Positions 1 to 10,977 of a stretch of DNA of 64,000 bases are shown here, one piece after another. Under the pieces are notes generated by a model, which worked only from the letters and a program-made list of their open reading frames with translations, was not told the origin of the DNA and did not search any database. Each line of letters starts with the position of its first letter. Position 1 is the first letter of the stretch. This stretch comes from Talinum fruticosum (lineage: Eukaryota; Streptophyta; Magnoliopsida; Caryophyllales; Talinaceae): NCBI GenBank assembly GCA_021018815.1, contig JAITYX010000104.1, positions 1 to 64,000 on the forward strand. The letters run 5' to 3'. Both the position numbers and the translations under genes were made by a program.

Positions 1-1467
1 AATAGGGTGATGAAGGATTTCGAGAAAATTGGACTCTTTTGCTCGTAATAAAAACGTAAGTAGATTCCGAGTCTATAATAAGGTCGGAAAAGTAGGAACT
101 CGAAAGTAGATTCGGATAGAATCGAAGAGAAAAGATATTCCGAGTCTAGGATGAACTCAAAAGGTAAACACACAGAGATTACGTGGAAACCCTCCTGGGG
201 TAGAAAACCATGGACCGTGCTAATCCAAGGACGAAATCAAATCCACTATTTTGAGTCCACAAAATGCGGTGAACTTGATCGAACCCGAGTTGCTCCCTTA
301 GACAACTCTTACAAGATTTTCCTAGACTCGAAGTTCCCTTATCCGATCTAGTACTTCCTAGCTGAGATAACCCTTACAGCTAGGGACAACTAAGCTGAGT
401 TAACCCTTACAGCTTAGTCAAGGGATCCTTACTCGAACGTAAGATGAGTGTATTTGTAACTAAGTACAAGATCTTACAACTCGGAATAATATGAATTACA
501 GAGAGGGAGTTGTAAGTTTGAAGACCGAGAAATGAATAACTTTGTACAACAATGTGTTAGGCTATTTCTCGTTGTTGGTTCCGTGTCTATGTCTCTTCTG
601 TCTTCAAGTCTTGTACGATGGCTTCCTTTTATAGATGACCAGGCAAAGTAGCCGTTACGTCCATCTTCTAGTTGGAAGACCTTTGTGACCGTACTTGAAA
701 GATTTTCCGAGTCAAACAGAAAATGTCCGTTGAAATATGAACGTTGAAGCAACGGTCTTTGGCTTCTTGAGTCTAAAACCACTAGTCGATGTCTAAAAAG
801 TAAGGTGGAAATCATTGTTGAGTATGGCGTTTCAGTTTTCCAGATTTGGAAGCGGACAACTTCGACGCAGTGTTTGGGGCTTTGACTAGAAGCGGAAAAG
901 GCTCCTTTTGGCTGGTGATTTTGACATCCGAAGCCCGTTGCTTTTGCAGCTCAAAAGCATGATTGCCTCGATTAGATAATCTACAAAAGCAAATCAATTT
1001 TGGTTCTTAAAGTATAAAATACTTTGGTCCAAGATTAGACGCAGATAATATAATAAATAAAATAATCAAGCAATAATTATCTGGGTCGAAACCGGATGGA
1101 ATATTTTGAGTTTAATAACTCAATATTCATCTCAGTTAGTTAAGAAATAAAATCAAGTCGGATAGAGAATATTAGAGTGAATGGACTTGATACATGTAGT
1201 ACGTCCGAGTGATATATGTGACTCGAATATAGTAATGCAATTTGAGTCAAACAGAGATAAGTGAGAATAGTATAACGACACTCGTAGTAAAAGGTTCTAT
1301 CACTTAGAAAATATTCTAAGATGCATGAAATGTCTTGAAATCAAAACCTCAATAGAGATAGACTCTATATACATGATTCCTAAAAGGAACTCGAAATGAC
1401 TCGTGAGAGAGTCTCGAGTCTTCGGTCTCGACTCGGAAGATAAATATGCAGAAGGTCCGAGTCTTCA
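1..1467 (-). repeat. 3' LTR of SV1 (clipped by window start)
   Basis: The segment matches 9134-10607 over its whole length. On the minus strand it begins TGAAGACTCGG at 1467, right after the polypurine tract. A TATA-like site on the minus strand (CTATAAAAGGAAGCC, near 625-640) sits at the same place in every LTR copy of this family and probably marks the U3 promoter. CTCGG/CCGAG words are very frequent in it. Confidence 0.9.
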
Positions 1468-1871
1468 ATCTCCCCTTTTTGATGAAAGGCATTCCATACT
1501 TAGATGTAAGCCATTCCATACTTAGACAAATTTGGGCGGAAACTTTTGTAAGTGATAGCATGCTAACATGTAAGGCTTGCTCAGAAAATAAACTTAGAAT
1601 ATAATAATTCACAAAGTAATAAAACATGTAAGCTTAGAAATAAACAAAGAAATAAGGCACATAGAAATGAAAAAGACAGAATTTGCATTAAGTCGCATAA
1701 AAATTACAAGGAATTAGAAAAACTCCCCTAAACAAGACATCTATACATCTAACTCTTCTCCTCCTTGCCTTTCAGCAAAAACAAAAAAAGTGGGAGAAGA
1801 TTACAAGATTAAATATTTGATGTTTGGACAAACAAGAGAAGTAAAAGAAAATAGAAATGAAAACCAGGAAG
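1468..1871 (-). promoter_or_regulatory. SV1 polypurine tracts and 3' noncoding region
   Basis: On the minus strand AAAAAGGGGAGAT lies directly before the LTR at 1468-1483 and is the likely plus-strand primer. Two further purine-rich tracts lie upstream, near 1720-1735 (TTTAGGGGAG) and 1755-1775 (AAAGGCAAGGAGGAGAAGAG). The same three tracts recur in the other copies. Multiple polypurine tracts before the 3' LTR are a known Sirevirus trait. No gene is seen here. Confidence 0.75.
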
Positions 1872-3536
1872 AAGAAGAATCTGGCAGACTTTGGAATTGT
1901 GACACAGTGGCATGGTGTCCGCCTAGGAAGGGGAAGGGGTGGTTTGAGTGGAAGAGGAAGGGCGAGAGGTGCGCCGGCGCTGGTAAGATCTTGACGATGT
2001 GCTTGAGCGCGGCGGAGGGAGTCCGAGGATCGCCGTCAAGGGCGCAGCTCCGAGTGGCTGACCCGAACGAGGGGATCTAGGGGTTCATCCTTGGGGACCT
2101 TGGTAGCTCGAAGGGCCGGCTCGGCCCAACCCGCCGCAGGTTGCCCTAGGGCAGCGGGTCTTCGACCCACTCGGACCGCTATCCGAGATGAGTACTGCCG
2201 ACCGGAGGTTGTGGAGCAGATTGGCCCTCGCCTTGCCTTCCTCGCTGCTTCATTTTGGGCATCCCTTGCCCGGAAGGAGCTGCCTCACCCGCAGCTCCTC
2301 GCTTCCGCTTCTTCCTGTTGCTCGTCTCCGTCCTCCTCGCTTTCGAGGAGGTCTTGACCGGCTCGAGGACGCCTCGGATGTGTCTCGAGTCGTCACGGTC
2401 CCGAGCGGCTTTGGACCTTTTCTCTTGAAGGAGCTCGAGCATCTCCTTTTGCTCCTTCACCAAACTCCTCATCTCAAGAACTAGAGTCTTGCCGCTCTCG
2501 GATTTGAGACTCGGCCAATTTTTTGGTTGATGGTCGTAGACCGATAGACGATCTTGAATGACCGGAGCATGTCCTTGAAGTCCGAGGACACGGAGTTGAT
2601 CTTGTCCATGAAAGCAGAGGACAAGATGGCGGAGAGAGACTTAGAAGCACCCGAGGTGGAGGCACCACCAGGTGGGGCTGGGAGAGAGAGGGGGTTTCTT
2701 TCGAGTCCGAGGCGGGGAAGTAGGCCTCAATTCTAAGTTGTGAACCCGGACTCCGAGGTTTAGTTTCCCGGAACCCATACCCCGAAGTTCCTTTTTGCCA
2801 ACCACAATCGCAGCTTCCGAGACTGCGTTCGGGTCCAAAGGAAGGGGAACTTGGAAATGTATAAAAACAAGGGTGAGAAGAGCAACGAAAGGAAGAGGAG
2901 CATTCTTATTTTGGAGTTGAGCTGGCACAGCTGCCATCCGCTCAATTATGGAAGGAAAGAGGTCTACTTCGTAGCCCTCAAGAATGTCAAAAGAGCTTTG
3001 AGGTGCTCGGAGTTGGGGTTCTCCTTGCTAGAATGCCGAGAGAAGAAGGTTCTCATCAACGAAAGTACGTAAGCCTAGCTTCGACTTCAACCGAGTCACG
3101 TAAAAGTTCTTTCTGGACTCAGGGAACTCTTTGGCATATTTTTCAAAGAAGTCATCAACGACTTCAGTGAAAGGAATGGGGTTGTTGTTCAAGAAAAGAG
3201 AAGAAACTTTGAACAAGCGATGGAGGAGGGAGGTGTTGATGTGAACGGTGATGTTCGTAACTCTGGAGGTTAGGACACCATCAAAGTAGGTGAGGTTGGT
3301 GTAAAACTTAGAAACGAGTTCAGGATAGATGAACTCGCTGAAGCAAAGAAAGTAATACACCCCGGTGGTTTGGATATGAGCCAACCAAGAAAATTTGGTG
3401 GTTAGAAAGAATTTGTCGTCCAACACATAATGCTTGGATGACAACAGGCTTAGAGGAAGAAGAGCCTTCCGGCTTTTGGTTCGGGCTTCTTGGAAGAAGA
3501 CCCAAGAAAGTCAGGGTGAGAACCTCTCTTAGTCAT
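1872..3536 (-). pseudogene. SV1 third ORF (env-like position), broken
   Basis: The start is the ATG at 3534-3536, giving MTKRGSHPDFLG; the copy at 40762 has the matching MPKRGSHPNF, which supports this start. The N-terminal half includes a conserved block with FSWLAHIQTTGVYYFLCF and ITVHINTSLLHRLFKVSS, resembling the widespread putative plant transposon protein domain (family assignment inferred). The C-terminal half is rich in Ser, Pro, Glu and Arg. I see no signal peptide, no fusion-peptide-like segment and no convincing membrane anchor, so the env-like name reflects position only. Frameshifts at about 3450, 2940 and 2660 split the frame. Function is unknown. Confidence 0.7.
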
Positions 3537-4190
3537 TGTTTGGAAAGAGGAAAGAGAGATGATACTTGGGAAAAGAGTAGAAAAGAAATGTCGACGAAAG
3601 GAAAATGAAAGGAGTAGAAGAAAGAGGTTGAGAGCAGACATGACTTACTCAAGATGAACCTTGCGTTGCTGGGTGAAAACACGAAAGCACTGTAGATGAA
3701 TGAGGCTTGCGTGAAAAGTTTTTGAAAACGAGAGATAGAATAAAGTATTTGTGAAATACCGAGAAGAAGAAGAATAGGCGCTAAATATATAGAGAGAGAA
3801 CGTCCTTCACCGTAACGCCGTTTGAACTTCCGTTCGACTTGATGCTTTCAATAGTCACTTCGATCGGTGTGACGGTTCTTCTTCAACGGTTAGATTTGAA
3901 CGAGTTTGAAATCCAACGGCTAGCGTCCGATCTCAAAAACCGAGTGAAAAAAAGATTTTGAAAAAGATTTCTGAAATTCTCCACTTGTCTAGAGATGACT
4001 TCAGAGATTGTATGTCCAGTTTTCTCATCGTCCGAGTTTGACTCAACTCGGTTCGAGTGACTTCATCTCGAACAAAGAAATAACTATTGAGCACGGTATC
4101 ACCAAATCAACCGAACTAATGGTTATACAAGGAATCCAAGCATAGAACACATAAACATGCAAAGCAATTAACACATAGAGAAACACATAA
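3537..4190 (-). promoter_or_regulatory. SV1 spacer between pol and third ORF, with TATA-like site
   Basis: This 650-bp spacer has no coding signal. On the minus strand a TATA-like string (CTCTATATATTTAG, about 3782-3795) lies roughly 250 bp before the third-ORF ATG. A similar site occurs at the same position in the copies at 41000 and 28125, so an internal promoter for the third ORF is possible (inference). Confidence 0.45.
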
Positions 4191-7100
4191 TCATGCATTT
4201 AACATGCCAAGCTCATTCCTAATGAAACAAAACTGATCTTCACCAAGAGGCTTAGAGATGTCAGCTAATTGAAGATTAGTAGGAATGAATTCAAGCTCGA
4301 TATCACCTTTCTCGGAATGGTCTCGTAAGAAATGATACCCTACCTCAATGTGCTTCGTTTTTGAGTGCTGAACCGGGTTTTTGGTAATGCTAATTGCACT
4401 TTGATTGTCACACTTAATTGGAACCGATTTGAAGTCAAGCCCAGGATCTCTCAAGTGTTGCTTTATCCATAGGATATGTGCACAGAGCATGCTCCGACAG
4501 ACTGCAGTTGATAGAGCTACGGAGTTTTGCTTCTTTGAGTGCCAGGAGATTAGGGACTGACCTGAAACCGGCAAGCTCCAGATGTGCTCTTTCTATCAAC
4601 TTTATATCTTGTGTAATCCGCGTCCGAGTACCCAGGTGAGGGTCGGTTCCGAGTCTCTTGAGTACCAGAGACCTAAATTCCGAGTCCCTGCGAGATATCC
4701 GAAGATTCTCTTCACCGTAGTGAGATGGGATTCTTTGGGATTAGCTTGAAATCTTGCACATAAACACACACCAAACATGATATCTGGCTGGCTGGAAGTA
4801 AGATAGAGTAAAGATCCAATCATACCTCGGTAAAGTTTCGATCTATTGCTTTACCTTTCTCGTCCGAGTCAAGTTTTATACTCATCGCTCATTGGTGTAG
4901 ATGCATGCTTCGCATCTTGGAGTTTGTATTTCTTCAGCAGCTCCTTGGTATACTTTGATTGATGGGCATAGATTCCATCTTTGTCTTGTTTGATTTGTAA
5001 GCCAAGGAAGAAATTGAGTTCTCCCATCATACTCATTTGGAATTCCCGACTCATTAACTCGTAAAATTCTCGGCACGAGATATTCATTAGTTGCTCCGAA
5101 AATAATATCATCAATGTAAATTCGAACAATGAGAAAATCTTTCCCCTTGGTTTTTATGAAGAGCGTATTGTCAATCTGACCTCTTTTAAAATCATTTTGA
5201 ACCAAGAAATTGCTTAGTCTTTCATACCAAGCTCGAGGAGCTTGTTTAAGACCATATAAAGCTTTTTGAAGTCCGAAAACATGGTTTGGAAATTCGAGTT
5301 TTCAAACCCAGGAGGTTGCTCGACATAGACTTCCTCTTCAATAAAACCATTGAGAAATGCACACTTAACATCCATCCGATATAATTTGATGTTCATGCTA
5401 GATGCAAATGCCAATAAGATTCTAATGGCTTCAATTCGGGCAACGAGTGCAAATGTTTCCCCACAATCAATCCCTTCTTCTTGATTGTAACCTCGAGCCA
5501 CAAGTCTAGCCTTGTTTCGACTACCACTCCACTCTCATCCAGTTTGTTTTTGAAAATCCATTTGGTTCCTATGACTGGGTGGTTGGAAGGTCGGTTGGTC
5601 GGAGTCCGGACTTGGTTTCTCTCGAATTGATTAAGTTCCTCTTGCATGGCCTCTACCCATTCAGGTTCATTAAGGGCCTCTAGTGCATTTTTGGGTTTTG
5701 TTAATGAAATGAATGCAGTGAATGCACAAAGATTTTGGAGAGAGGAACAAGTTCTTACCCCACTGTTGATATCGAGAGTATGTTCTCTAGTGAGTGACTA
5801 GAAGTGAACTTGAATGCGTTACTGTCCTCTCGGTTCACCATATTTGTAAGTTGAGTGGGTTGAGGTTGAGTCTTTTTAAACTCATTCTCATCATCTTCTC
5901 TGCTGAGCTTCAAATCCGAGTATGAAGACTCACTTGGCTTTTCTTGTTCAATCTCATCAAATACAACATGGATACTCTGTTCCACCTTGTTAGTTCTTTT
6001 GTTAAAAATGCGATAAGCTTTGCTATGTAAGGAATAACCCGGAAAGATACCTTCATCCGACCGAGCATCAAACTTGGTCGAGTGATCCTTATCGTTGTTG
6101 TGAACAAAACACTTGGCATCTAAAGGGCTTAAAATATGAAATATTTGGCTTCTTCCCTTTGTAGAGCTCGTAGGGTGTTTTCTTTAGAATGGGTCCGATG
6201 AGGCATCTATTCAGCGTATAGTTTGCGAGTGTTGATTGCCTCAGCCCGTAAATAGTAGGGAAGATCGTGTTCAATCATCATCGTCCTAGCTATTTCTTCA
6301 AGGGTTCTGTTCTTTTTCTCTACTACTCCATTTTGTTGTGGAGTTCTTGGTGCTGAAAAGTTGTGAGAGATACCATTCGATCGCAAAACTCGAGAATTCT
6401 AAGTAGTCGAACTCCCTTCCATGGTCGGTTCGAACTCTCTGGATCCGAGTCGAGACTCAACTTGAATTTTTCTGCAGAGCTTGCTCAACTCCTTGAATGC
6501 TTCATTTTTGTGCTTGAGAAAACACACCCGGGTAAATCACGAATAATCATCAATAATGACAAGTATGTAAGATTTACCTCCGAGGCTCTTTACGAGGATT
6601 TCACCACATAAATCCATATGCAGCAGTTCAAGCACCTTTGATGTGGAAATAGTCTTCGAGGATTTGAATGAAGATCTCGACTGTTTTCCTTTAGTGCACG
6701 CTTCACAAACTTTATCTTTAGTAAAAGCGCACTTTGGCAAACCTCTGACTAGGCCAAGAGTTGACAATTTTTTAATTGTATGCATGCTAATATGGCCTAA
6801 CCTACGATGCCATTGCCATGAATCATCATTAAGAGATGCTTTCAAGCAAGATAAGTTCCGACTTGGGTCGAAAGAGGAATGATGTAAGTATTACCCGATC
6901 TCTTACCTGAGAGCTTGACCTCTTTGGTGGTCTCGTCGGAGATGTAGCATTTGGATTGAGTAAATCTTACCTCTTGACCTTTGTCACATAGTTGGGAGAT
7001 GTTGAGCGGATTGTACTTTAGCCCTTGACAAGGTAGATTGGACTGACCAGATTGCTTTCATTTCCAATCTTGCCAATCCCAACTATCTTGCCTTTACTAT

Positions 7101-7240
7101 CATCTCCAAAGGTCACTTTTCCTCCTTTGTATGCTTCTAACTCGTAAAAGAGTCCTTGATCACTCGACATGTGTCGTGAACATCCGCTGTCCAGTACCAA
7201 TGTCCTTTTAACCTCTTCCGAGTGACTCCGCAAAACAGAG
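4191..7240 (-). pseudogene. pol: SV1 pol: protease, integrase, RT, RNase H (frameshifted)
   Basis: Reading from 7240 downwards: the aspartic protease motif LVLDSGCSRHMSSD (about 7160-7205); the GAG-pre-integrase motif WHRRLGHISMHTIKKL (about 6790) with its CEACTKGKQSRSSF zinc-binding end; integrase core with LHMDLCGEI and VIIDDYS; the copia integrase tail YKGKKPNISYFKPFRC (about 6110-6160); RT from GTKWIFKNKLDESG (about 5565) with MDVKCAFLNG and the YIDD catalytic box at about 5107-5119; and RNase H with LISWHSKKQNSVALST and IKCDNQSAISITKNPVQ, ending in GMLNA at 4191. The normal QLADIFTKPL string is shortened to QLADISKPL. At least eight frame breaks separate these pieces, so no polyprotein can be made. 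Confidence 0.92.
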
Positions 7241-7261
7241 AAAAACTAACCTTTCTCACTT

Positions 7262-9056
7262 CCTCTAACGAACCCAAGTAACACTTTTTACTGTGGTCCC
7301 TTTTGAGGAAGAAGGCTTTTGGAACCGAGATTTGGATAATTTTGGGTCTAGCCCGACTCGAGACTTTTCGTTTCGAGGGCCGAGTCCGTGTGTCCTTTTT
7401 CTTAAATGATTTTCTTTTTGAAAAGAAGAAGGTGGTTGTCTCCTGAAGGTTTGTCTGGGCTCGGTCCTTTGTTTATTAGTATGAATGGGACCGTGCTCAG
7501 CCTTTTCGAACTTTACAGCTTCTTGTATGCTTCTTGAAGAGATCCGTGTAGGAATTTGATTCCTCCACTTCATTATAACCAAGCCCTTCTTTTCGAAGGA
7601 GACACATTGAGCTCCTAAAAGCATGTCAATATTTTTCCGACCTTGAGTAAATTTTAAAACAAGAGCTTAGGACTCATTGAGTTTTTGCTTAAGCTGCTCA
7701 TTCTCTCTTCCGAGTAACTCGGTTTCAGCCTCATTGGATTGAGTACTTGTCTTGAGTTCTCCGAGAGTAAGTCTCAGCTTTTCCAATTCATTTTTCAAAG
7801 ACATGCTCTCGGAGGAGATTGACTCAAGTTGTTCCTTGAATTGAGAAGAATTAGAATTATACTTTTCTTCCAAAGTAAAAATATATTTAGCTAAATCAAC
7901 TTTGGAAAATTTAAGGAAGTATTCAATTACCTCCCGAGGATTTGTTTCCTCATTGTCTCGAGTCCGAGTCCGACTCTTTTCAGCTTCCGAGTCGAGATCG
8001 CCATAAGACATTTTGAGTCATCTCGAGTCCTCGTCGTCTTCCGATGAGTCCTCATCACTCCATGTGGCCATCATGGCCCTCTTCTTCTTTCTGTCCCTTT
8101 TTCTCTTTGGACAGTCTTTGACTATATGATCCTTGCTACCACATTCAAAACAGACCGAGTTTTTAGTCAAAGATAATTTAGAAAGAGAAGAATACTTACC
8201 CTTCCGGTCCTTCTTGTCTCTTTTGTAGTAGTCTTCTTTTGGCTTCTTATCCCATCTTTTGTGCTTCACCATTTTCTTGAAGCCTCTTGCAATAAGCGCC
8301 ATGGGATCCTCTTCCGAGTCGGAGGAACTCGATTTTCTTCTCTCGGTTTCGAGGCTTTTAGCGCTATGTTCCTTTTTGTGCTAGCCTTAGCATCCTCCTC
8401 TTCCGGTGGATTTCGTGAGTGAGAAGTTTCCCGATTAGCTCTTCCGGCTTCAACTATGCTAGATTCTCGAGCCTCCTCTATGGCAGTCACCTTGGGACCC
8501 CATCTTCTTTTGGGTAGGCTTCGAGAATTTTTCTGTACATTTCTTCGGGAGAAATCTTCTTTCCCGGAGATTTGAGATTATTGGTAATCTCAAGTGAATC
8601 GAATGAACATCCGAGTGATGTTCTCCTCTCGCTCCATCTTGAATAGCTCATATTTGTGAAGATATTGGCTGATCTTCGCTTGTCTAACCTCGGCTTGTGC
8701 CTTCATAAGTGTTGACTAATGTGTCCCACACTTCTTTGGCGTAATCACGGTAGAAACTCGATTGTATTCCTCTCGAGCTTATGGCGCACATAAGGATGTT
8801 CATTGCTTTGAAGTTCTTCCCGAACTTTTCTGCTTCCCTGGTGTGAACTCGGCCTTTGTCTTAGGAACGAGTCCGAATTCTTCCGATTTCATGGGAACAT
8901 AGTTTCCTTTTGTATGATGTCCCGGACATCTTCATCATGATCCAAGAGGAAACATTCCATAAGTTTCTTCCAAAGTGTACGAAATTCGACCCTTTGAATT
9001 TAGGTGGTCTCGTCGTAAGATCTTTCTTCATCAAACTCTCTGTTGTGTTGAGCCAT
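7262..9056 (-). pseudogene. gag: SV1 gag with zinc knuckle (broken)
   Basis: Gag forms the cytoplasmic virus-like particle and binds element RNA. The start is the ATG at 9054-9056 (MAQHNREFDEE), about 20 bp past the primer-binding site; an in-frame stop follows soon after. A perfect CX2CX4HX4C knuckle (CFECGSKDHIVKDC) lies at 8111-8152, preceded by a Lys/Arg-rich stretch and followed by an acidic DEDSSEDDEDS stretch. The long gag then continues through a coiled-coil-like Glu/Lys/Leu region (7667-8011) to a basic C-terminus. The long gag with a central knuckle fits Sireviruses. Several frameshifts break it. Confidence 0.88.
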
Positions 9057-9075
9057 ATGATCTTTAGACCTTTAG

Positions 9076-9087
9076 ATCTCGATACCA
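9076..9087 (-). other. SV1 primer-binding site
   Basis: The minus strand reads TGGTATCGAGAT two bases inside the 5' LTR. This is close to the TGGTATCAGAGC complement of the initiator tRNA-Met 3' end used by many copia elements. It marks minus-strand DNA priming. Confidence 0.8.
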
Positions 9088-9089
9088 AT

Positions 9090-10607
9090 TAAAGGTTTGC
9101 TCGTGGAGAGACAAAGTCACCCTAGAGGGGGTGAATAGGGTGATGAAGGATTTATGAGAAAATTGGACTCTTTTGCTCGTAATAAAAACACAAGTAGATT
9201 CCGAGTCTACAATAAGGTCACAAAAAGTAGGAACTCGAAAGTACATTCGGATAGAATCGAAGAGAAAAGATATTATGAGTTTAGAATGAACTCGAAGGTA
9301 AACACACAGAGATTACGTGGAAACCTTCCTCGGGCGGAAAACCACGGATCGTGGTAATCCAAGCACGAAATCAAATCCACTATTTTGAGTCCACAAAATG
9401 CCATGAACTTGATCGAACCCGAGTTGCTCCTTTAGACAACTCTTACAAGATTTTCCTAGACTCGAAGTTCCCTTATCCGATCTAATACTTCCTAGCTGAG
9501 ATAACCCTTACAGTTAGGGACAACTAAGCTGCATTAACCCTTACAGACTTAGTCAAGGGATCCTTACTTAGAAAGTAAGATGAGTGTATTTGTAACTAAG
9601 TACAAGATCTTACAACTCGGAATAATATGAATTACAGAGAGGGAGTTGTAAATTTGAAGACCGAGAAATGAATAACTTTGTACAACAATGTGTTAGGCTA
9701 TTTCTCGTTATTGGTTCCGTGTCTATGTCTCTTCTGTCTTCAAGTCTTGTACGATGGCTTCCTTTTATAGATGACCAGGCAAAGTAGCCTTTACGTCCAT
9801 CTTCTAGTTGGAAGACCTTTGTGACCAGTACTTGAGAGATTTTCTGAGTCAAACGGAAAATGTCCGTTGAAATATGAACGTTGAAGCAACGGTCTTAGGC
9901 TTCTTAGGAAGTCCCAAAACCACTTGTCGATGTCCGAAAAGTAAGGTGGAAATCACCGTTGAGTATGGCGTTTCAGTTTTCTAGATTTGGAAGCGCACGG
10001 CTTCGACGCAGATGTATGAGGCTTTGACTAGAAGCGGAAAAGGCTCCTTTTGGTCGGTGATTTTGACATCCGAGCCGGTTGCTTTTGCAGCTCAAAAAGC
10101 ATGATTGCCTCAATTACATAATCTACAAAAGAAAATCAATTTTGGTTCTCAAAGTATAAAATACTTTGCTCCAAGATTAGACGCGAGATAATATGATAAA
10201 TAAAATAATCAAGCGATAATTATTCGGGTCGAAACGAGAAGGAATATTTTGAGTTTAATAACTCAATATTCATCTCGGTTAGTCAAGAAATAAAATCAAG
10301 TCGGATAGAGAATATCGAGTGAACGGACTTGATACATGTAGTACATCTGCGTGATATATGTGACTCGGAATATAGTAATGCAATCCGAGTCAAACAGAGA
10401 TAAGTGAGAATAGTACAACGACACTCGTAGTAAACAGGTTCTATCACTTAGAAAATATTCTAAGATGCATGAAATGTCTTGAAATCAAAACCTCAACAGA
10501 GATAGACTCTATATACATGATTCCTAGAAGGAACTCGGAAATGACTATGAGAGAGTCCGAGTCTTCGGTCCGACTCGGAAGATAAATATGCGAAGGTCCG
10601 AGACTTC
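9090..10607 (-). repeat. 5' LTR of SV1
   Basis: This is 1518 bp and matches 1-1467. The inner end reads TAAAGG instead of the usual TGAAGG, a terminal mutation. The outer end reads GACTTC and meets gypsy LTR sequence at 10608. The TATA-like site is near 9750-9765 on the minus strand. Confidence 0.9.
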
Positions 10608-10746
10608 GGTGCAATTATTAGTTTTCGCATTATTTGTTTGCCATTTTGGTAATTTATTTGTGAACCTCATTCAATCGAAACATTAGTGGTAATTATATTC
10701 CATCCCTAAGAACGACATTTCCTAAACCCTTTAATTATAAAGAATA
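10608..10746 (+). repeat. Remaining 3' part of the gypsy 5' LTR
   Basis: Blocks such as ATTATTTGTTTGC, CATTCAATC, AACATTAGTGGT and AAACCCTTTAATTATAA are shared with the end of the 3' LTR near 18670-18785. The upstream part is cut off by SV1 insertion at 10607/10608. Confidence 0.88.
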
Positions 10747-10751
10747 AATTT

Positions 10752-10769
10752 TGGCGCCATTATCGGGGA
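10752..10769 (+). other. Gypsy primer-binding site
   Basis: TGGCGCCATTATCGGGGA follows the LTR end by a few bases. It resembles the TGGCGCCGTTGCCGGGG type site of Athila elements, which pairs with a tRNA 3' end. Confidence 0.82.
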
Positions 10770-10977
10770 TGGAGGCGTTAAATTACCACCGATTTTTGAT
10801 TGAATAGTGTGTGTATACTTCTTTTGTGTTGCTCTGTTTTTGAAATAAAAGAACTAAAAGCAAAAAAAAGGAATGTTGTTCTTGTGCTGAATGAGTGTTT
10901 GGTTTCGAGACCCAAATTGTGGTAGATTAACTGGAAGTGTCGAAGCAACCGAACACCTAACCCCATTTAACCAAGAA

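Larger units (their letters stand above)
1..10607 (-). mobile_element. Sirevirus-like Ty1/copia retrotransposon SV1, nearly complete
   Basis: Read on the minus strand, the order is 5' LTR, primer-binding site, gag, protease, integrase, RT, RNase H, third ORF, polypurine tract and 3' LTR, which is the Sirevirus arrangement. The two LTRs are recognisably the same sequence, with most differences being small indels and C/T or G/A changes; by eye they look more alike than the two LTRs of the copy at 37094-50221. The last part of the 3' LTR, about 44 bp by comparison with the 5' LTR, lies outside the window. The right end abuts gypsy LTR sequence, so the element inserted into the 5' LTR of the Athila-like element. 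Every coding region is broken by frameshifts, so the copy is not expected to be autonomous. Confidence 0.9.

Noticed and set aside
2091..2484. Plus-strand frames opposite the SV1 third ORF
   Set aside because: They are antisense shadows of the GC-rich third-ORF tail; no homology and no start context.
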